Source: Pseudomonas sp. B21-015 (GTDB lineage: Bacteria > Pseudomonadota > Gammaproteobacteria > Pseudomonadales > Pseudomonadaceae). From it: 64,000 nt of DNA. Each line of letters begins with the position of its first letter. Position 1 is the stretch's first letter. The stretch lies in the NCBI RefSeq assembly GCF_024749285.1, contig NZ_CP087196.1:3410001-3474000 (forward strand). Reading direction: 5' to 3'. Below are positions 55,066 to 64,000 of this stretch, piece after piece. The notes beneath the pieces were generated by a model, which was not told where the DNA came from, ran no database searches, and worked only from the letters and a program-made list of their open reading frames with translations. Position numbers and translations under genes: made by a program.

Positions 55066-55977
55066 TCAGATCAGAATAAAAATCGCCAGCACCCCACCAA
55101 AAATCGCCCACTTCTCAAGGTAGTAACGGGTACGGTTACGCTTCTTGAGCGCTTTGCCCCGCAGGCGAACCTTGTAGATTCTGGTGAACAAGCGGTTGAT
55201 GGCACCGGTCTTGTCGTCCGCATCGTTCGGCGCGCCCGCGGCTTCCATCACCGTACGGCTGAACCAACGGTTGAACGCCGTCGCCCAGCGATACTTCATC
55301 GGCCGTTCGACATCGCAGAACAGGATGATGCGGTTCTGCCCGGTGGTGTTTTCAGCGTAATGAATGAACGTCTCATCGAACATCACCGCTTCGCCGTCGC
55401 GCCAATGGTAGTTCTCACCATCGACGTTAATGTAGCAACCGGCATCGTTCGGCGTTTCCAGCCCCAGGTGATAACGGTACGAACCGGCATACGGATCGCG
55501 GTGCCGGACCAGTTTGGAACCCGGTGGCAACTCGGCGAACATCGCCGCCTTGATCGAGCCAATGCTTTGCACCAGTTCAGTGGTGCGCGGGCAGAGCTTG
55601 GTGGCCGACGGGTGACTGTCGCCGTACCACTTCAGATAAAAACGCTTCCAGCCACTTTTGAAAAACGAGTTGAAACCAACGTCGTCGTACTGATTCGAAC
55701 GCTTGATCTCCCCGGCCTTGAGCAAATTCCGGCCTTCGGCGCGAATTTCTTCCCAATGAGCCTGCAAAGGGCTCAGGTCGGGAAAGTCCGCCGGATCGAG
55801 ATAAGGTTTGCTGGGAATTTTCGAGAACAGATATAGAACGCAATTGATCGGCGCCAGAAACGTCGAGTGGTCGCTCAGTTGGCGACCCAGCTTATGCCGT
55901 ACCCGACCGCGCAGATGGACATAGGCGATGGATAAAACATAAATAGCGGCAATGATAAGTTTCACGGAAGTCGTCAC
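55066..55977 (-). CDS. lpxO: Lipid A 2-hydroxylase, LpxO type (aspartyl/asparaginyl hydroxylase family)
   Basis: A 303-residue iron/2-oxoglutarate oxygenase anchored by an N-terminal helix (LIIAAIYVLSIAYVHL) and a C-terminal one. The iron ligands are His159-x-Asp161 in RHRDPYAGSYRYH and His206 in HYAENTTGQNR, whose Arg216 binds 2-oxoglutarate. LpxO adds a 2-hydroxyl to a secondary acyl chain of lipid A at the inner membrane. A 21-bp palindrome sits 45 bp upstream of the start codon. Confidence 0.88.
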   Translation of the reverse strand: MTTSVKLIIAAIYVLSIAYVHLRGRVRHKLGRQLSDHSTFLAPINCVLYLFSKIPSKPYLDPADFPDLSPLQAHWEEIRAEGRNLLKAGEIKRSNQYDDVGFNSFFKSGWKRFYLKWYGDSHPSATKLCPRTTELVQSIGSIKAAMFAELPPGSKLVRHRDPYAGSYRYHLGLETPNDAGCYINVDGENYHWRDGEAVMFDETFIHYAENTTGQNRIILFCDVERPMKYRWATAFNRWFSRTVMEAAGAPNDADDKTGAINRLFTRIYKVRLRGKALKKRNRTRYYLEKWAIFGGVLAIFILI

Positions 55978-56402
55978 ACGTTAAAAGTGAACAAACTGCG
56001 TCCCGATGGCGCGTTCTTGAGCCATGCCGACCGTCGGCATGGGTACGAAAGGTGGCATTCTAGCCACAGTTTGTAACCAATAGTTAACCTTCAACTGTGA
56101 AAATGTGTCCACTGATGCCGCCAAAACGCCCGTGCGGCCTTAACGCCCTATCGTTTAAAGAGCCAGACCAGTACAATCGCCGCCAAACATTACGCGCCCC
56201 CCTTGGTTGATGACGGGATAAACCCCGCCTCAGCGCACTTCGACTCGGGCCAAGCGCTCCACATGCTGCTGTCCACTTATTGCCAGATGGACCTTCCGCT
56301 TCTGACCGGGATGTATTTCCCGTGGTCGGCATTGTCGGAAACGGGTACTGAATCGGTACTGCCGCAACCCTAGCTACTCTGAATGCTCCGCAGGATAAAC
56401 CT
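55978..56402. promoter_or_regulatory. Divergent intergenic region lpxO/ybiT
   Basis: 425 bp without a gene. It holds the control region of lpxO (left) and ybiT (right). Besides the palindrome at 56022-56042 there is a short direct repeat ggtactg-aatc-ggtactg close to 56350. The aggat ribosome site for ybiT is at the right edge. No RNA gene was recognised. Confidence 0.45.
56022..56042. promoter_or_regulatory. 21-bp palindrome upstream of lpxO, candidate operator
   Basis: ccatgccgac and gtcggcatgg are perfect inverted arms around a single C. It is placed 45-65 bp before the lpxO start codon, where a dimeric regulator could act. There is no T-run, so it is not a terminator. The regulator is unknown. 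Confidence 0.45.
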
Positions 56403-57992
56403 TTGATTTCTACAGCTAACATCACGATGCAGTTCGGCGCCAAGCCGCTATTCGAAAACGTTTCGGTCAAATTCGGCGCGGGCAACCGCTACGGTCTGAT
56501 CGGCGCCAACGGTTGCGGCAAGTCGACTTTCATGAAAATCCTCGGTGGCGACCTCGAGCCGTCCGGCGGCCAGGTCATGCTCGAGCCGAATGTGCGTCTG
56601 GGTAAATTGCGCCAGGACCAGTTCGCCTACGAAGAATTCACCGTGATCGACACCGTGATCATGGGCCACGAAGAGCTGTGGAAGGTCAAGGCCGAGCGCG
56701 ACCGCATCTACTCGCTGCCGGAAATGACCGAAGAAGACGGCATGGCCGTGGCCGAGCTGGAAACCGAATTCGCCGAAATGGACGGCTACACCGCCGAATC
56801 CCGTGCCGGCGAGTTGTTGCTGGGCCTGGGTATCGGCATCGAGCAGCACTTCGGCCCGATGAGCGAAGTGTCGCCGGGCTGGAAACTGCGCGTGTTGCTG
56901 GCGCAGGCGCTGTTCTCCGATCCTGAAGTGCTGTTGCTCGACGAACCGACCAACCACCTGGACATCAACACCATCCGCTGGCTGGAAAACGTGCTGACCC
57001 AGCGCTCCAGCCTGATGATCATCATCTCCCACGACCGTCACTTCCTGAACAGCGTGTGCACCCACATGGCTGACCTGGATTACGGCGAACTGCGCCTGTT
57101 CCCGGGCAACTACGACGAGTACATGACCGTGGCGACCCAGTCCCGCGAGCAACTGCTGTCGGACAACGCCAAGAAGAAAGCGCAAATCTCGGAACTGCAA
57201 TCGTTCGTCAGCCGCTTCTCGGCCAACGCCTCGAAAGCCAAGCAGGCCACTTCCCGCGCCAAGGCGATCGACAAGATCCAGCTGGCCGAGGTCAAGCCTT
57301 CGAGCCGTGTGAGCCCGTTCATCCGTTTCGAACAAACCAAGAAGCTGCACCGTCAAGCGGTCATCGTCGAGCGCATGGCCAAAGGTTTCGACGGCAAGCC
57401 GCTGTTCAAGGACTTCAGCTTCCAGGTTGAAGCTGGCGAGCGCGTGGCGATCATCGGCCCGAACGGGATCGGTAAAACCACCCTGCTGCGCACTCTGGTC
57501 AATGAACTGACCCCGGACGCCGGCACCGTGAAATGGACCGACGCCGCAGAATTGGGCTACTACGCCCAGGACCATGCTCACGACTTCGAAGACGACTGCA
57601 ACCTGTTCGACTGGATGGGCCAGTGGACCCAGGGCGGCGAGCAACTGGTGCGTGGCACCCTCGGCCGCATGCTGTTCTCCAACGATGAGATCCTCAAGTC
57701 GGTCAAGGTCATCTCCGGTGGTGAGCAAGGTCGCATGCTGTTCGGCAAGCTGATCCTGCAAAAGCCGAACGTGCTGGTGATGGACGAACCGACCAACCAC
57801 TTGGACATGGAATCCATCGAGGCGCTGAACCTGGCGCTGGAGAACTACCCGGGCACGCTGATCTTCGTCAGCCACGACCGTGAGTTCGTATCGTCCCTGG
57901 CCACTCGCATCATCGAGTTGAGCGCCGATGGCGTGATCGACTTCAGCGGCACCTATGACGACTACCTGCGTAGTCAGGGTGTGTTGATGTAA
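56403..57992 (+). CDS. ybiT: ABC-F protein YbiT
   Basis: A 529-residue soluble ABC-F ATPase with two ABC cassettes and no membrane part. The first has Walker [10 protein letters not shown] and [11 protein letters not shown], the second GPNGIGKTT and signature [12 protein letters not shown]; the linker contains [22 protein letters not shown]. The sequence follows E. coli YbiT closely along its length. ABC-F proteins bind the ribosomal E site. The start is TTG 56403 ([12 protein letters not shown]), 7 nt after aggat; a rare start codon probably lowers expression. A strong terminator follows. Confidence 0.92.
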   Translation: MISTANITMQFGAKPLFENVSVKFGAGNRYGLIGANGCGKSTFMKILGGDLEPSGGQVMLEPNVRLGKLRQDQFAYEEFTVIDTVIMGHEELWKVKAERDRIYSLPEMTEEDGMAVAELETEFAEMDGYTAESRAGELLLGLGIGIEQHFGPMSEVSPGWKLRVLLAQALFSDPEVLLLDEPTNHLDINTIRWLENVLTQRSSLMIIISHDRHFLNSVCTHMADLDYGELRLFPGNYDEYMTVATQSREQLLSDNAKKKAQISELQSFVSRFSANASKAKQATSRAKAIDKIQLAEVKPSSRVSPFIRFEQTKKLHRQAVIVERMAKGFDGKPLFKDFSFQVEAGERVAIIGPNGIGKTTLLRTLVNELTPDAGTVKWTDAAELGYYAQDHAHDFEDDCNLFDWMGQWTQGGEQLVRGTLGRMLFSNDEILKSVKVISGGEQGRMLFGKLILQKPNVLVMDEPTNHLDMESIEALNLALENYPGTLIFVSHDREFVSSLATRIIELSADGVIDFSGTYDDYLRSQGVLM

Positions 57993-58013
57993 GGCGGCTT
58001 CTGGCTGCAAGTA

Positions 58014-58043
58014 AAAAGCCCTGTCCTGGTGACAGGGCTTTTT
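58014..58043 (+). terminator. Rho-independent terminator after ybiT
   Basis: aaaagccctgtc pairs with gacagggcttttt across a short loop, with A-run before and T-run after. It can work for both strands and also ends the minus-strand hydrolase transcript. Confidence 0.9.
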
Positions 58044-58079
58044 GCATTTCTGGGCCAATGATTTTTGTGGTGCTGAAAC

Positions 58080-58105
58080 CTTCGCGAGCAAGCCCGCTCC
58101 CACAG
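58080..58105. repeat. Single REP element
   Basis: cgcgagcaagcccgctcccaca, one unit of the REP family seen in the mtl operon, here without an inverted partner. Confidence 0.75.
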
Positions 58106-58119
58106 GGGGTCCGGGGAGC

Positions 58120-59157
58120 TTATTGATCTGCGGTTTGCATGCCGGCCCGGCTCGGTTTGCCCAGGGCATGGGAAAAGAAACGTCCGGCTTCGGAGATCAG
58201 GTTGCGGTGAATGTCCTTGCGGTCGACGCCGTCGGCATCGGTGCACAGCGCCGGCATGGTGGCGATCTGTTCATCGTTGCACGGCGCCAGGAACACGAAG
58301 TGCCCTGCCCCGGCCAGCAATTTGAAATCCGGTGCGGTCGGCAGTTTGCGCGCCAGGGCTGCAGCGTTTTTGTCGAACGCCACCAGTTTGTCGCCATCGC
58401 CGCTGTATAGCAGCACCGGCACATGCACGTCGGCCAGGGTGTGACGGCCGAATTTCAGACTCAGCGGCGCCATCAGCAGCAAGGCATGCACTCGCGGGTC
58501 TGGCACCGGCTGCAAGTCATCGCGGTCGATGATCAGTTCACCTTGCGTGTTGCAGGCATCGTGATCATCCGGGCGCTCCTGGCAATAACGCCGCAGACGA
58601 TCCAGGTCCGGGGTGGCGCCGGACAGAATCAACGCCGTCTCACCGCCCGCCGAATAGCCAATCACCCCGACTTGATCGGCATTGACGAAGGGCGCGAGCA
58701 TACGGTCGCCCAACGTCGCGGTAATGGCTTCGGAAATCTGGATTGGCCGCCCGTAAAGGTTGCTCAAGGTGCCTAGACGGCTGTGGTCTTTGGAGTTGTC
58801 GCCGGGATGGATCACCGCCACCACCACAAAGCCCTTGCGTGCCAATGAGGTGGCGAGGTCGTGCAAGGCCAGCGGGGTTCCGGTGTTGCCGTGAGAGAGC
58901 ATCAGCATCGGGAAGCGTCCGATGGCGACTTTGGTGTCTTCACCGGCTTCGACCGTGTAACCCTCGAGCTTGCTGGAATGCTCCCTCTCACTGGACGGGT
59001 AAAAGGCGATGGCACGCATCGGCTTCAAGTCCAGCGGATCGAGGAACGTCATCTCATGGAAGCCGACGCTCCAGTGAGGATACGGCGCAGGCGCGGTGTG
59101 CACTGAATTCAGGCTGCCAAGCAGGCAAATCAGTAGCGTTGCACAAAGACGCACCAT
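58120..59157 (-). CDS. Exported alpha/beta hydrolase (dienelactone/PAF-acetylhydrolase-like)
   Basis: A 345-residue hydrolase with a signal peptide (MVRLCATLLICLLGSLNSVHT). The fold markers are MLMLSHGNTG (oxyanion loop), VGVIGYSAGGETALIL with nucleophile Ser, and a C-terminal His in GAGHFVFLAPC. An insertion between them has three Cys that could pair in the periplasm. ATG 59157 follows aggtgggg; the frame extends to 59208 without a better start. The substrate, probably an ester, is unknown. Confidence 0.8.
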   Translation of the reverse strand: MVRLCATLLICLLGSLNSVHTAPAPYPHWSVGFHEMTFLDPLDLKPMRAIAFYPSSEREHSSKLEGYTVEAGEDTKVAIGRFPMLMLSHGNTGTPLALHDLATSLARKGFVVVAVIHPGDNSKDHSRLGTLSNLYGRPIQISEAITATLGDRMLAPFVNADQVGVIGYSAGGETALILSGATPDLDRLRRYCQERPDDHDACNTQGELIIDRDDLQPVPDPRVHALLLMAPLSLKFGRHTLADVHVPVLLYSGDGDKLVAFDKNAAALARKLPTAPDFKLLAGAGHFVFLAPCNDEQIATMPALCTDADGVDRKDIHRNLISEAGRFFSHALGKPSRAGMQTADQ

Positions 59158-59239
59158 GGGATGCCCCACCTTTATTACCTGACCGCAGATATTAACCCTC
59201 GACTGCATAACCCGGGCCAGAAACTGATCACCGCCAGAA

Positions 59240-59287
59240 ACAAAAAACTCCGTACCTGGCCGTCACGATGACCAGAATACAGAGTTT
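59240..59287 (-). terminator. Terminator after azoR
   Basis: On the minus strand aaactctgta and tacggagttt form the outer stem, ctggtc/ggccag the inner one, and tttttg follows. It ends the azoR transcript about 40 nt after its stop. Confidence 0.75.
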
Positions 59288-59328
59288 CAGTGGTATTGCC
59301 TGAGCTGTTTACGACTTTTACGCAAGCC

Positions 59329-59940
59329 TTACGCGGCAGCGAACAATTGCTCGCTGATCTGCACGTGGGCGTCGCTCATGGCTTTGGTGCGCACGTCATC
59401 ACCGTAGGCCAGGCCATGGGCGCGGACGAACTCGATGTCGGTGATGCCGAGGAAACCGAACAGCACCTTCAAGTAGTCTTCGTGAGCAGTGCCGGTCGGT
59501 TGGCCTACATGCAAACCGCCAGACGTCGAAACGATGACCACTTTCTTGCCGCCGCACAGGCCTTCAGGGCCGGCTTCGGTGTAGCGGAAGGTCTGGCCGG
59601 CCACGGCGATGCGGTCGATCCAGGCCTTGAGTTGAGTCGGGATGGTGAAGTTGTACATCGGCGCTGCAATCACGACGGCATCGGCGGCGATGAATTCGGC
59701 CAGGGCCTGCGCGCTCAGCTCGGCTTCATGCTGTTGCGCGGCGTTGCGCAGTTCAGCGGCGGTACCGGCGGCGACCAGGGTCGTGGCGGAGAAATGGCTG
59801 ATGGCATCGGCGGCCAGGTCGCGGTAAGTCACCACAACGCCAGGCTCCGCGGTTTGCCAGGCTTTGACGACTTCACCGCTCAACTGACGGGAAGCCGAGT
59901 TATCACCCAGAATGCTCGAATCGATATGCAGTAATTTCAT
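59329..59940 (-). CDS. azoR: FMN-dependent NADH:quinone oxidoreductase / azoreductase
   Basis: A 203-residue flavodoxin-fold enzyme of the AzoR family: [19 protein letters not shown] for the FMN phosphate, [19 protein letters not shown] for the flavin ring, and [10 protein letters not shown]. It reduces quinones and azo compounds with NADH in two-electron steps. It diverges from a LysR gene over 130 bp, the standard layout for an enzyme controlled by its neighbour. A ggagat ribosome site precedes the ATG. Confidence 0.9.
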   Translation of the reverse strand: MKLLHIDSSILGDNSASRQLSGEVVKAWQTAEPGVVVTYRDLAADAISHFSATTLVAAGTAAELRNAAQQHEAELSAQALAEFIAADAVVIAAPMYNFTIPTQLKAWIDRIAVAGQTFRYTEAGPEGLCGGKKVVIVSTSGGLHVGQPTGTAHEDYLKVLFGFLGITDIEFVRAHGLAYGDDVRTKAMSDAHVQISEQLFAAA

Positions 59941-60070
59941 GTGGGATCTCCAAGGTGAGGATCGCCACCCGGCGATCTGATGGAGACAATCCTACCGACG
60001 AAACCAATAGCTGATTAGTCGGCAACAATGCGATAGTTTGTCCCACTGATAGAACAGTTGGATTTAAATC

Positions 60071-60979
60071 ATGCAAGACCTCAACGACCTCTACTATTTC
60101 GCCAAGGTGGTCGACGCCGGTGGCTTCGCGGCGGCCGGGCGTTTGCTGGGGATTCCCAAGTCCCGATTGTCACGACGCATCGCCGAGCTGGAAGAACGCC
60201 TGGGCGCGCGCCTGCTGCAACGCACCACCCGCCAACTCAACCTGACCGCAGTGGGCGAGCGCTACCTGCGGCATTGTCAGGCCATGCTGCTGGAAGCCGA
60301 GATGGCCGACGAAGCGGTGGCCAGCATGTCCAGCGAACCCCGGGGGCGACTGCGGGTGTCCTGCCCGGTGGGGTTGGCCCACCACATCTTGCCGACGGTG
60401 ATCAGCAGCTTTCTGGAGAAATGCCCTCAGGTTCAGTTGGAGGTCATGATGCTCAACCGTCGGGTCGACCTGGTGACCGAAGGCGTCGATGTTGCCTTGA
60501 GGGTGCGGGAACTGGGCGATGAAGATCCCTTGCTGGTCACCCGCCGCTTACGTCAGGCGCAGACCGTCATGGTCGCCAGCCCGGCGTTTCTTCGTGAGCG
60601 GGAGATCAAGTCGCCGGACGATTTGAGAAACGTGCCGATACTGGGTGCCCTGGAAGCCGATCGCCTGGTACATCTACGTATGCTCGACCAGCAGGGCAAG
60701 GCCTGTGACATGACGTTCGAAGCCCGATTGGGGATCGAGGACTTTATCGTGCGCAAGACTTGCACCCTGTCCGGGCTGGGCTTCACCATATTGCCGATGA
60801 TGTATTGCGAGCAGGAACTGGAAAACGGTTCGCTGGTGCAATTGCTGCCCGACTGGTCATTGCCGGGCGGCTGGTTGCAAGCGGTCTACCCTCATCGACG
60901 CGGGGTGATGCCGGCGGTGCGCGCCTGGATCGACCATTTGATCGAATCATTCAATGCCTGTGGGGACCGACTGCTATGA
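60071..60979 (+). CDS. LysR-family regulator, probable regulator of azoR
   Basis: 302 residues: a winged helix-turn-helix (LNDLYYFAKVVDAGGFAAAGRLLGIPKSRLSRRIAELE) and a periplasmic-binding-like effector domain starting near SEPRGRLRVSCPVGLA. The YY-F-KVVDAGGFAAAGR start is typical of the CrgA-like subgroup that controls quinone and electrophile responses. The shared 130-bp region with azoR probably holds its operator. It overlaps the next gene by ATGA, so that gene is co-transcribed. Confidence 0.88.
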   Translation: MQDLNDLYYFAKVVDAGGFAAAGRLLGIPKSRLSRRIAELEERLGARLLQRTTRQLNLTAVGERYLRHCQAMLLEAEMADEAVASMSSEPRGRLRVSCPVGLAHHILPTVISSFLEKCPQVQLEVMMLNRRVDLVTEGVDVALRVRELGDEDPLLVTRRLRQAQTVMVASPAFLREREIKSPDDLRNVPILGALEADRLVHLRMLDQQGKACDMTFEARLGIEDFIVRKTCTLSGLGFTILPMMYCEQELENGSLVQLLPDWSLPGGWLQAVYPHRRGVMPAVRAWIDHLIESFNACGDRLL

Positions 60980-61335
60980 AGGCAAGACCAATGAGCGAAG
61001 AGGACGTCGCGCAATTCTGCCTGGGGCTGCCCGGCGCGCGGGAAGATTACAAGTGGGGGGGTGTGCGGGTGTTCTCGATTGCCGGGAACAAGATGTTCGC
61101 CTTGCAGAACCTGCGGGGACAGTCCCTGGCCTTCAAGGTCGACAAGGACCTGTTCCTGGGCCATTGCGACCGGCCAGGCATTCACCCGGCGCCGTATCTG
61201 GCCCGGGCTCAGTGGATCATCATGGAAACGCCCTACCCGCTGGGCACCGAAGAGCTGCGAGGCTTGCTGCAACGTTCCCACCAACTGGTGGTGAGCAAGT
61301 TGCCCAAGCGCACGCAGGTCGGCTTGCTGCTTTAA
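60976..61335 (+). CDS. MmcQ/YjbR family protein
   Basis: A 119-residue cytosolic protein of the MmcQ/YjbR (double-wing DNA-binding-like) fold: FCLGLPGAREDYKWGGVRVFSIAGNKMFA and ARAQWIIMETPYPLG. ATG 60976 overlaps the LysR stop by 4 bp (ATGA), proving coupling. Longer upstream frames belong to the LysR gene in another register. The family's biochemical role is unknown. Confidence 0.85.
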   Translation: MKARPMSEEDVAQFCLGLPGAREDYKWGGVRVFSIAGNKMFALQNLRGQSLAFKVDKDLFLGHCDRPGIHPAPYLARAQWIIMETPYPLGTEELRGLLQRSHQLVVSKLPKRTQVGLLL

Positions 61336-61340
61336 AGACC

Positions 61341-61772
61341 TTAGAACAGCGCGAGCAGATGAGCGCCCAGAAACAGCTGGTCGATCCAGAACACCTGATG
61401 CATCAGCACGATGAGCCAGAACACCAGCTGAAACGAAACCTTGCGGGTCTTGTGCCGAAATACTTGCTGGGCCAGCAAGGCGCCCGGCCAACCACCCGCC
61501 AGCTCCACCGCGTGCAAAACGTTCTCCGGCGTGCGCCAGCTGTCGGCGCGGGCCTTGTGCTTGTCGCTCCAGTACAGGAAAAACGCCAGCACGCTGACGA
61601 TGCCGTAGGCCGCCAGGGGAATCACCGACACCCCGCGCAGCCACAGCGACACCGAGCCAAACAACGGCACTGCGCACAGCGCAACGAATACCAGCAGTTT
61701 CAGCCGCAGGTTTTGAATGGCGCCCCCGGACTTGCGTCCGGGGTTGTTGTTGCGCGCACTGGCATCGGTCAT
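61341..61772 (-). CDS. DUF1294 membrane protein
   Basis: A 143-residue membrane protein with about three helices. It has the DUF1294 core [45 protein letters not shown] followed by a helix; members are often fused to cold-shock domains, which is not the case here. ATG 61772 overlaps the uppP stop by 4 bp, so it is translated with uppP. The function is unknown. Confidence 0.82.
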   Translation of the reverse strand: MTDASARNNNPGRKSGGAIQNLRLKLLVFVALCAVPLFGSVSLWLRGVSVIPLAAYGIVSVLAFFLYWSDKHKARADSWRTPENVLHAVELAGGWPGALLAQQVFRHKTRKVSFQLVFWLIVLMHQVFWIDQLFLGAHLLALF

Positions 61773-62599
61773 GGCTTGACCGCTGTCCAGTCGACCCAGC
61801 CGAATTGCCAAGTGGCCAGGATCACCAGACCGAACGCAATGCGATACCAGGCGAATGTCGCGTAGCTGTGGCTGGCAATGAATATCAGCAGAGCCCGAAC
61901 GGCAATCATCGCAAAGATAAACGCAGTGACGAAGCCGATGGCGAATACCGGAAAGTCCGCTGGCACAAACAGATGGCGGTATTTATAGCCTGAGTACACC
62001 GCCGCGCCGACCATGGTTGGCATGGCAAGGAAGAACGAGAACTCGGTGGCCGTCTTGCGCGACAACCCGAACAGCAAACCGCCAATGATCGTCGAGCCGG
62101 AACGCGAGGTCCCCGGAATCATCGCCAGGCATTGGGCGAAGCCGACTTTCAGGGCGTCTTTCCAGGTGATGTCGTCGACACTTTCAGCATGCACTTCATG
62201 CTGACGGCGTTCGGCCCACAACATGACAATCCCGCCCACGACCAATGCGGTGGCCACGGTAATCGGGTTGAACAGGTATTTGTGGATCAAGTCGGCGAAA
62301 ATCACCCCCAATACCACCGCCGGCAGGAAGGCGATCAACAGGTTCGCGGTAAAGCGTCGAGCGCTGGGCTGCGTCGGTAAACCGATGACCACGTCGAAGA
62401 TCTTGCGGCGAAACTCCCAGACCACCGCCAGAATCGCGCCGAGCTGAATGATGATGTTGAAGGCCATGGCGCGCTCACCGCCAAAATTGAGCAAATCCGC
62501 CACAATGATCTGGTGCCCGGTACTGGAAATGGGCAAGAACTCCGTCAGCCCTTCTACAACGCCTAAAATCAATGCCTGAAAGGCCGTCCAAAGATCCAT
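61769..62599 (-). CDS. uppP: Undecaprenyl-diphosphatase UppP (BacA)
   Basis: A 276-residue polytopic inner-membrane phosphatase. Motifs [15 protein letters not shown] (residues about 17-31) and [33 protein letters not shown] are the two catalytic blocks of the family. It recycles undecaprenyl diphosphate for peptidoglycan and O-antigen synthesis. ATG 62599 begins [13 protein letters not shown]; six extra codons upstream are not in the family. It is upstream of, and overlaps, the DUF1294 gene. Confidence 0.93.
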   Translation of the reverse strand: MDLWTAFQALILGVVEGLTEFLPISSTGHQIIVADLLNFGGERAMAFNIIIQLGAILAVVWEFRRKIFDVVIGLPTQPSARRFTANLLIAFLPAVVLGVIFADLIHKYLFNPITVATALVVGGIVMLWAERRQHEVHAESVDDITWKDALKVGFAQCLAMIPGTSRSGSTIIGGLLFGLSRKTATEFSFFLAMPTMVGAAVYSGYKYRHLFVPADFPVFAIGFVTAFIFAMIAVRALLIFIASHSYATFAWYRIAFGLVILATWQFGWVDWTAVKP

Positions 62600-62827
62600 C
62601 AATCCCCCAAGAAGCAATACCCCCAGGCATGCTCCATTAATATTTTTAAGCGTTCATTGCGATCAGCGTAGCTGACATGCCGCGCGCACAAGATCCCCAC
62701 AAAACCGTAAAAATTCCGTGAAAAACAAACTGGAACTCAGGTTTTTTCGCGTGGGGCCGAAATCCTATCAGACACGCCTTGTTTTCGCTGCCGCGTAATA
62801 GGACCTGAGTCGCATAGGCCCAATCGA

Positions 62828-62854
62828 CAAAGTGTGGTTGGATGCTGGCGATCG
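62828..62854 (+). promoter_or_regulatory. Candidate FliA (sigma-28) promoter of the chemoreceptor
   Basis: CAAAGTGT-N11-GGCGATCG resembles the flagellar consensus TAAAGTTT-N11-GCCGATAA (6/8 and 5/8) and ends 35 nt before the start codon. Chemoreceptor genes are often FliA-dependent. The match is moderate. Confidence 0.35.
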
Positions 62855-62889
62855 TTTATGACAAGAACAAGAAAACGGAGTAACAGCGT

Positions 62890-64000
62890 ATGAACAGCTT
62901 GCGCAGTGTGTCGATCAGCCGACGCTTGTGGCTCATCTTGATCGTGGCCGTGGTGATGCTATCGACGTTGGGCGTGTTGATGCTCAAGCAGATTCACGAC
63001 GACCTTTATCAGGCCAAGGCCCAAAAGACCCAGCATGTGGTGCAGACCGCCAGTGGCATCCTTACCTACTACCACGGCCTGGAAACTGCCGGCACCCTCA
63101 CCCGTGACGCCGCGCAAAAGCAGGCACTGACCGCCGTGCGCGGTTTGCGCTACGACCAGAATGACTACTTCTGGATCAACGATCTGACGCCGGTCATGAT
63201 CATGCACCCGACCAATCCGAAACTTGAAGGCCAGAACCTGTCGACGATCCGCGACCCCGACGGTTTCGCGCTGTTCAACGAGATGGTCGCCATCGCCAAG
63301 GCCAAGGGTGCCGGCATGGTCGACTATCGCTGGCCGAAACCGGGTGCCAGTGCCCCGGTAGAGAAAACCTCCTACGTCAAACTGTTCGAGCCCTGGGGTT
63401 GGGTGATCGGCTCGGGCGTGTACATCGATGACATGCAGGCCGAGTTTTATGCGCAGGTCTGGAAGGCGTTTTTCGTCGGCCTGGTGATAGCCCTGATCAT
63501 GGCGCTGCTGGTGATCATGATTGCCCGCAGCATCGTGCGCCCGCTGCAGGAAACCGTGAACGCCATGGCCAACATCGCCAGCGGTGAAAGCGACCTGACC
63601 CGCAGCCTCGATACCCACGGCCAGGACGAAGTCACGCAACTGGCCCGGCACTTCAATGCCTTTACCACCAAACTGCGCCTGGTGATCGGTCAGTTGCAAG
63701 TGTCCGCCGGCGCACTGGGCCAGTCTTCCAGTGAACTGGGCAACGATGCCGCGCAGGCGCAGCAACGCAGCCAGCAGCAATCTCAACAGATGGAACTGGT
63801 GGCGACCGCGATCAATGAAGTGACCTACGGTGTGCAGGATGTGGCCAAAAACGCCGAGCACGCGGCCAGTGAAATGCGCAATGCCGAGTCCCAGGCGCAG
63901 CAGGGGCAGGTCAATATCGATGGCAGCTTGCAGCAGATCGACAAGCTGTCTTCGACCATCGATCAAGCCGTCGAAGTGATTCGTACGCTGGCTGCCGAAA
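62890..64000 (+). CDS. Methyl-accepting chemotaxis protein with single-Cache sensor, 3' end cut by window
   Basis: The first 370 codons of a chemoreceptor. A transmembrane helix (about 12-30) is followed by a periplasmic single-Cache domain (about 35-190; KAQKTQHVVQTASGIL, NDYFWINDLTPVMIMHP, KLFEPWGWVIGSGVYIDDM), a second helix (about 193-213), a HAMP domain (RSIVRPLQETVNAMANIASGE) and the start of the methyl-accepting coiled coil (VATAINEVTYGVQDVAKNAEHAA). sCache_2 receptors typically sense small carboxylates; the ligand here is unknown. The tail that binds CheA/CheW lies outside the window. Confidence 0.9.
   Translation, partial: MNSLRSVSISRRLWLILIVAVVMLSTLGVLMLKQIHDDLYQAKAQKTQHVVQTASGILTYYHGLETAGTLTRDAAQKQALTAVRGLRYDQNDYFWINDLTPVMIMHPTNPKLEGQNLSTIRDPDGFALFNEMVAIAKAKGAGMVDYRWPKPGASAPVEKTSYVKLFEPWGWVIGSGVYIDDMQAEFYAQVWKAFFVGLVIALIMALLVIMIARSIVRPLQETVNAMANIASGESDLTRSLDTHGQDEVTQLARHFNAFTTKLRLVIGQLQVSAGALGQSSSELGNDAAQAQQRSQQQSQQMELVATAINEVTYGVQDVAKNAEHAASEMRNAESQAQQGQVNIDGSLQQIDKLSSTIDQAVEVIRTLAAE

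Noticed and set aside
56448..58169. Minus-strand frame of 573 codons opposite ybiT
   Set aside because: Shadow frame; ybiT is unambiguous and runs through the same bases.

Overview
The window reads as chromosome of a fluorescent Pseudomonas (P. fluorescens complex). The evidence is the complete mannitol operon in the order known from P. fluorescens (mtlR, mtlEFGKDYZ), Pseudomonas small-gene families (DUF2790, DUF1652), lpxO, ku, and REP elements of the 'tgtgggagcgggcttgc' type. Most genes are GC-rich. Toxin and immunity genes and two intergenic stretches are clearly AT-richer and look transferred.

Layout. 1-2.8 kb: the N-terminal part of a sensor histidine kinase (cut by the window edge) facing a single-domain response regulator. 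2.8-9.3 kb: two divergent large toxin genes, one ending in an ADP-ribosyltransferase-like domain and the other in an M35/aspzincin-like metallopeptidase domain. 9.4-12.7 kb: a glycosyltransferase and two tandem PI-PLC-like phosphodiesterases. 12.8-22.7 kb: regulator, ABC importer and catabolic enzymes for mannitol/arabitol/sorbitol, punctuated by REP pairs. 23.2-23.9 kb: an unrecognised beta-rich protein with its own terminator.

24.1-45.6 kb is an orphan type VI secretion (T6SS) vgrG/effector island. vgrG1 leads a DUF4123 adaptor, a VasX/BTH_I2691-like membrane toxin and a DUF6708 immunity gene. vgrG2 is almost identical to vgrG1 for about 626 codons, but ends in a transthyretin-like tail and leads a PD-(D/E)XK nuclease effector (PoNe-like) with PoNi-type immunity genes. 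A vgrG stump fused to a Tle1-like lipase (DUF2235) follows, then four tandem DUF2931 lipoproteins at an exact 672-bp period, a broken PoNi, a YcxB-like protein and another PoNi. Two recombination scars (near 38256 and 42215) and a roughly 600-bp duplicated module show how the island is being rebuilt. No T6SS structural (tss) genes are in view, so the machine must be encoded elsewhere.

45.7-64 kb is mostly core genome: small Pseudomonas proteins, a short threonine dehydratase broken by an 11-bp tandem duplication and preceded by a textbook-like attenuator, a CorA-type transporter, a RimK-like ATP-grasp protein divergent from a GNAT/C39-peptidase fusion, a PQQ sugar dehydrogenase, Ku, LpxO, the ABC-F protein YbiT, an alpha/beta hydrolase, AzoR with a divergent LysR regulator, UppP, and the start of a chemoreceptor.

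The most unusual material is the effector island, the divergent ADP-ribosyltransferase/metallopeptidase toxin pair, the attenuator plus frameshift at ilvA, and a candidate sigma-54 promoter with paired enhancer sites upstream of the DUF1652 gene. All functional calls rest on reading motifs by eye; no database search was run.
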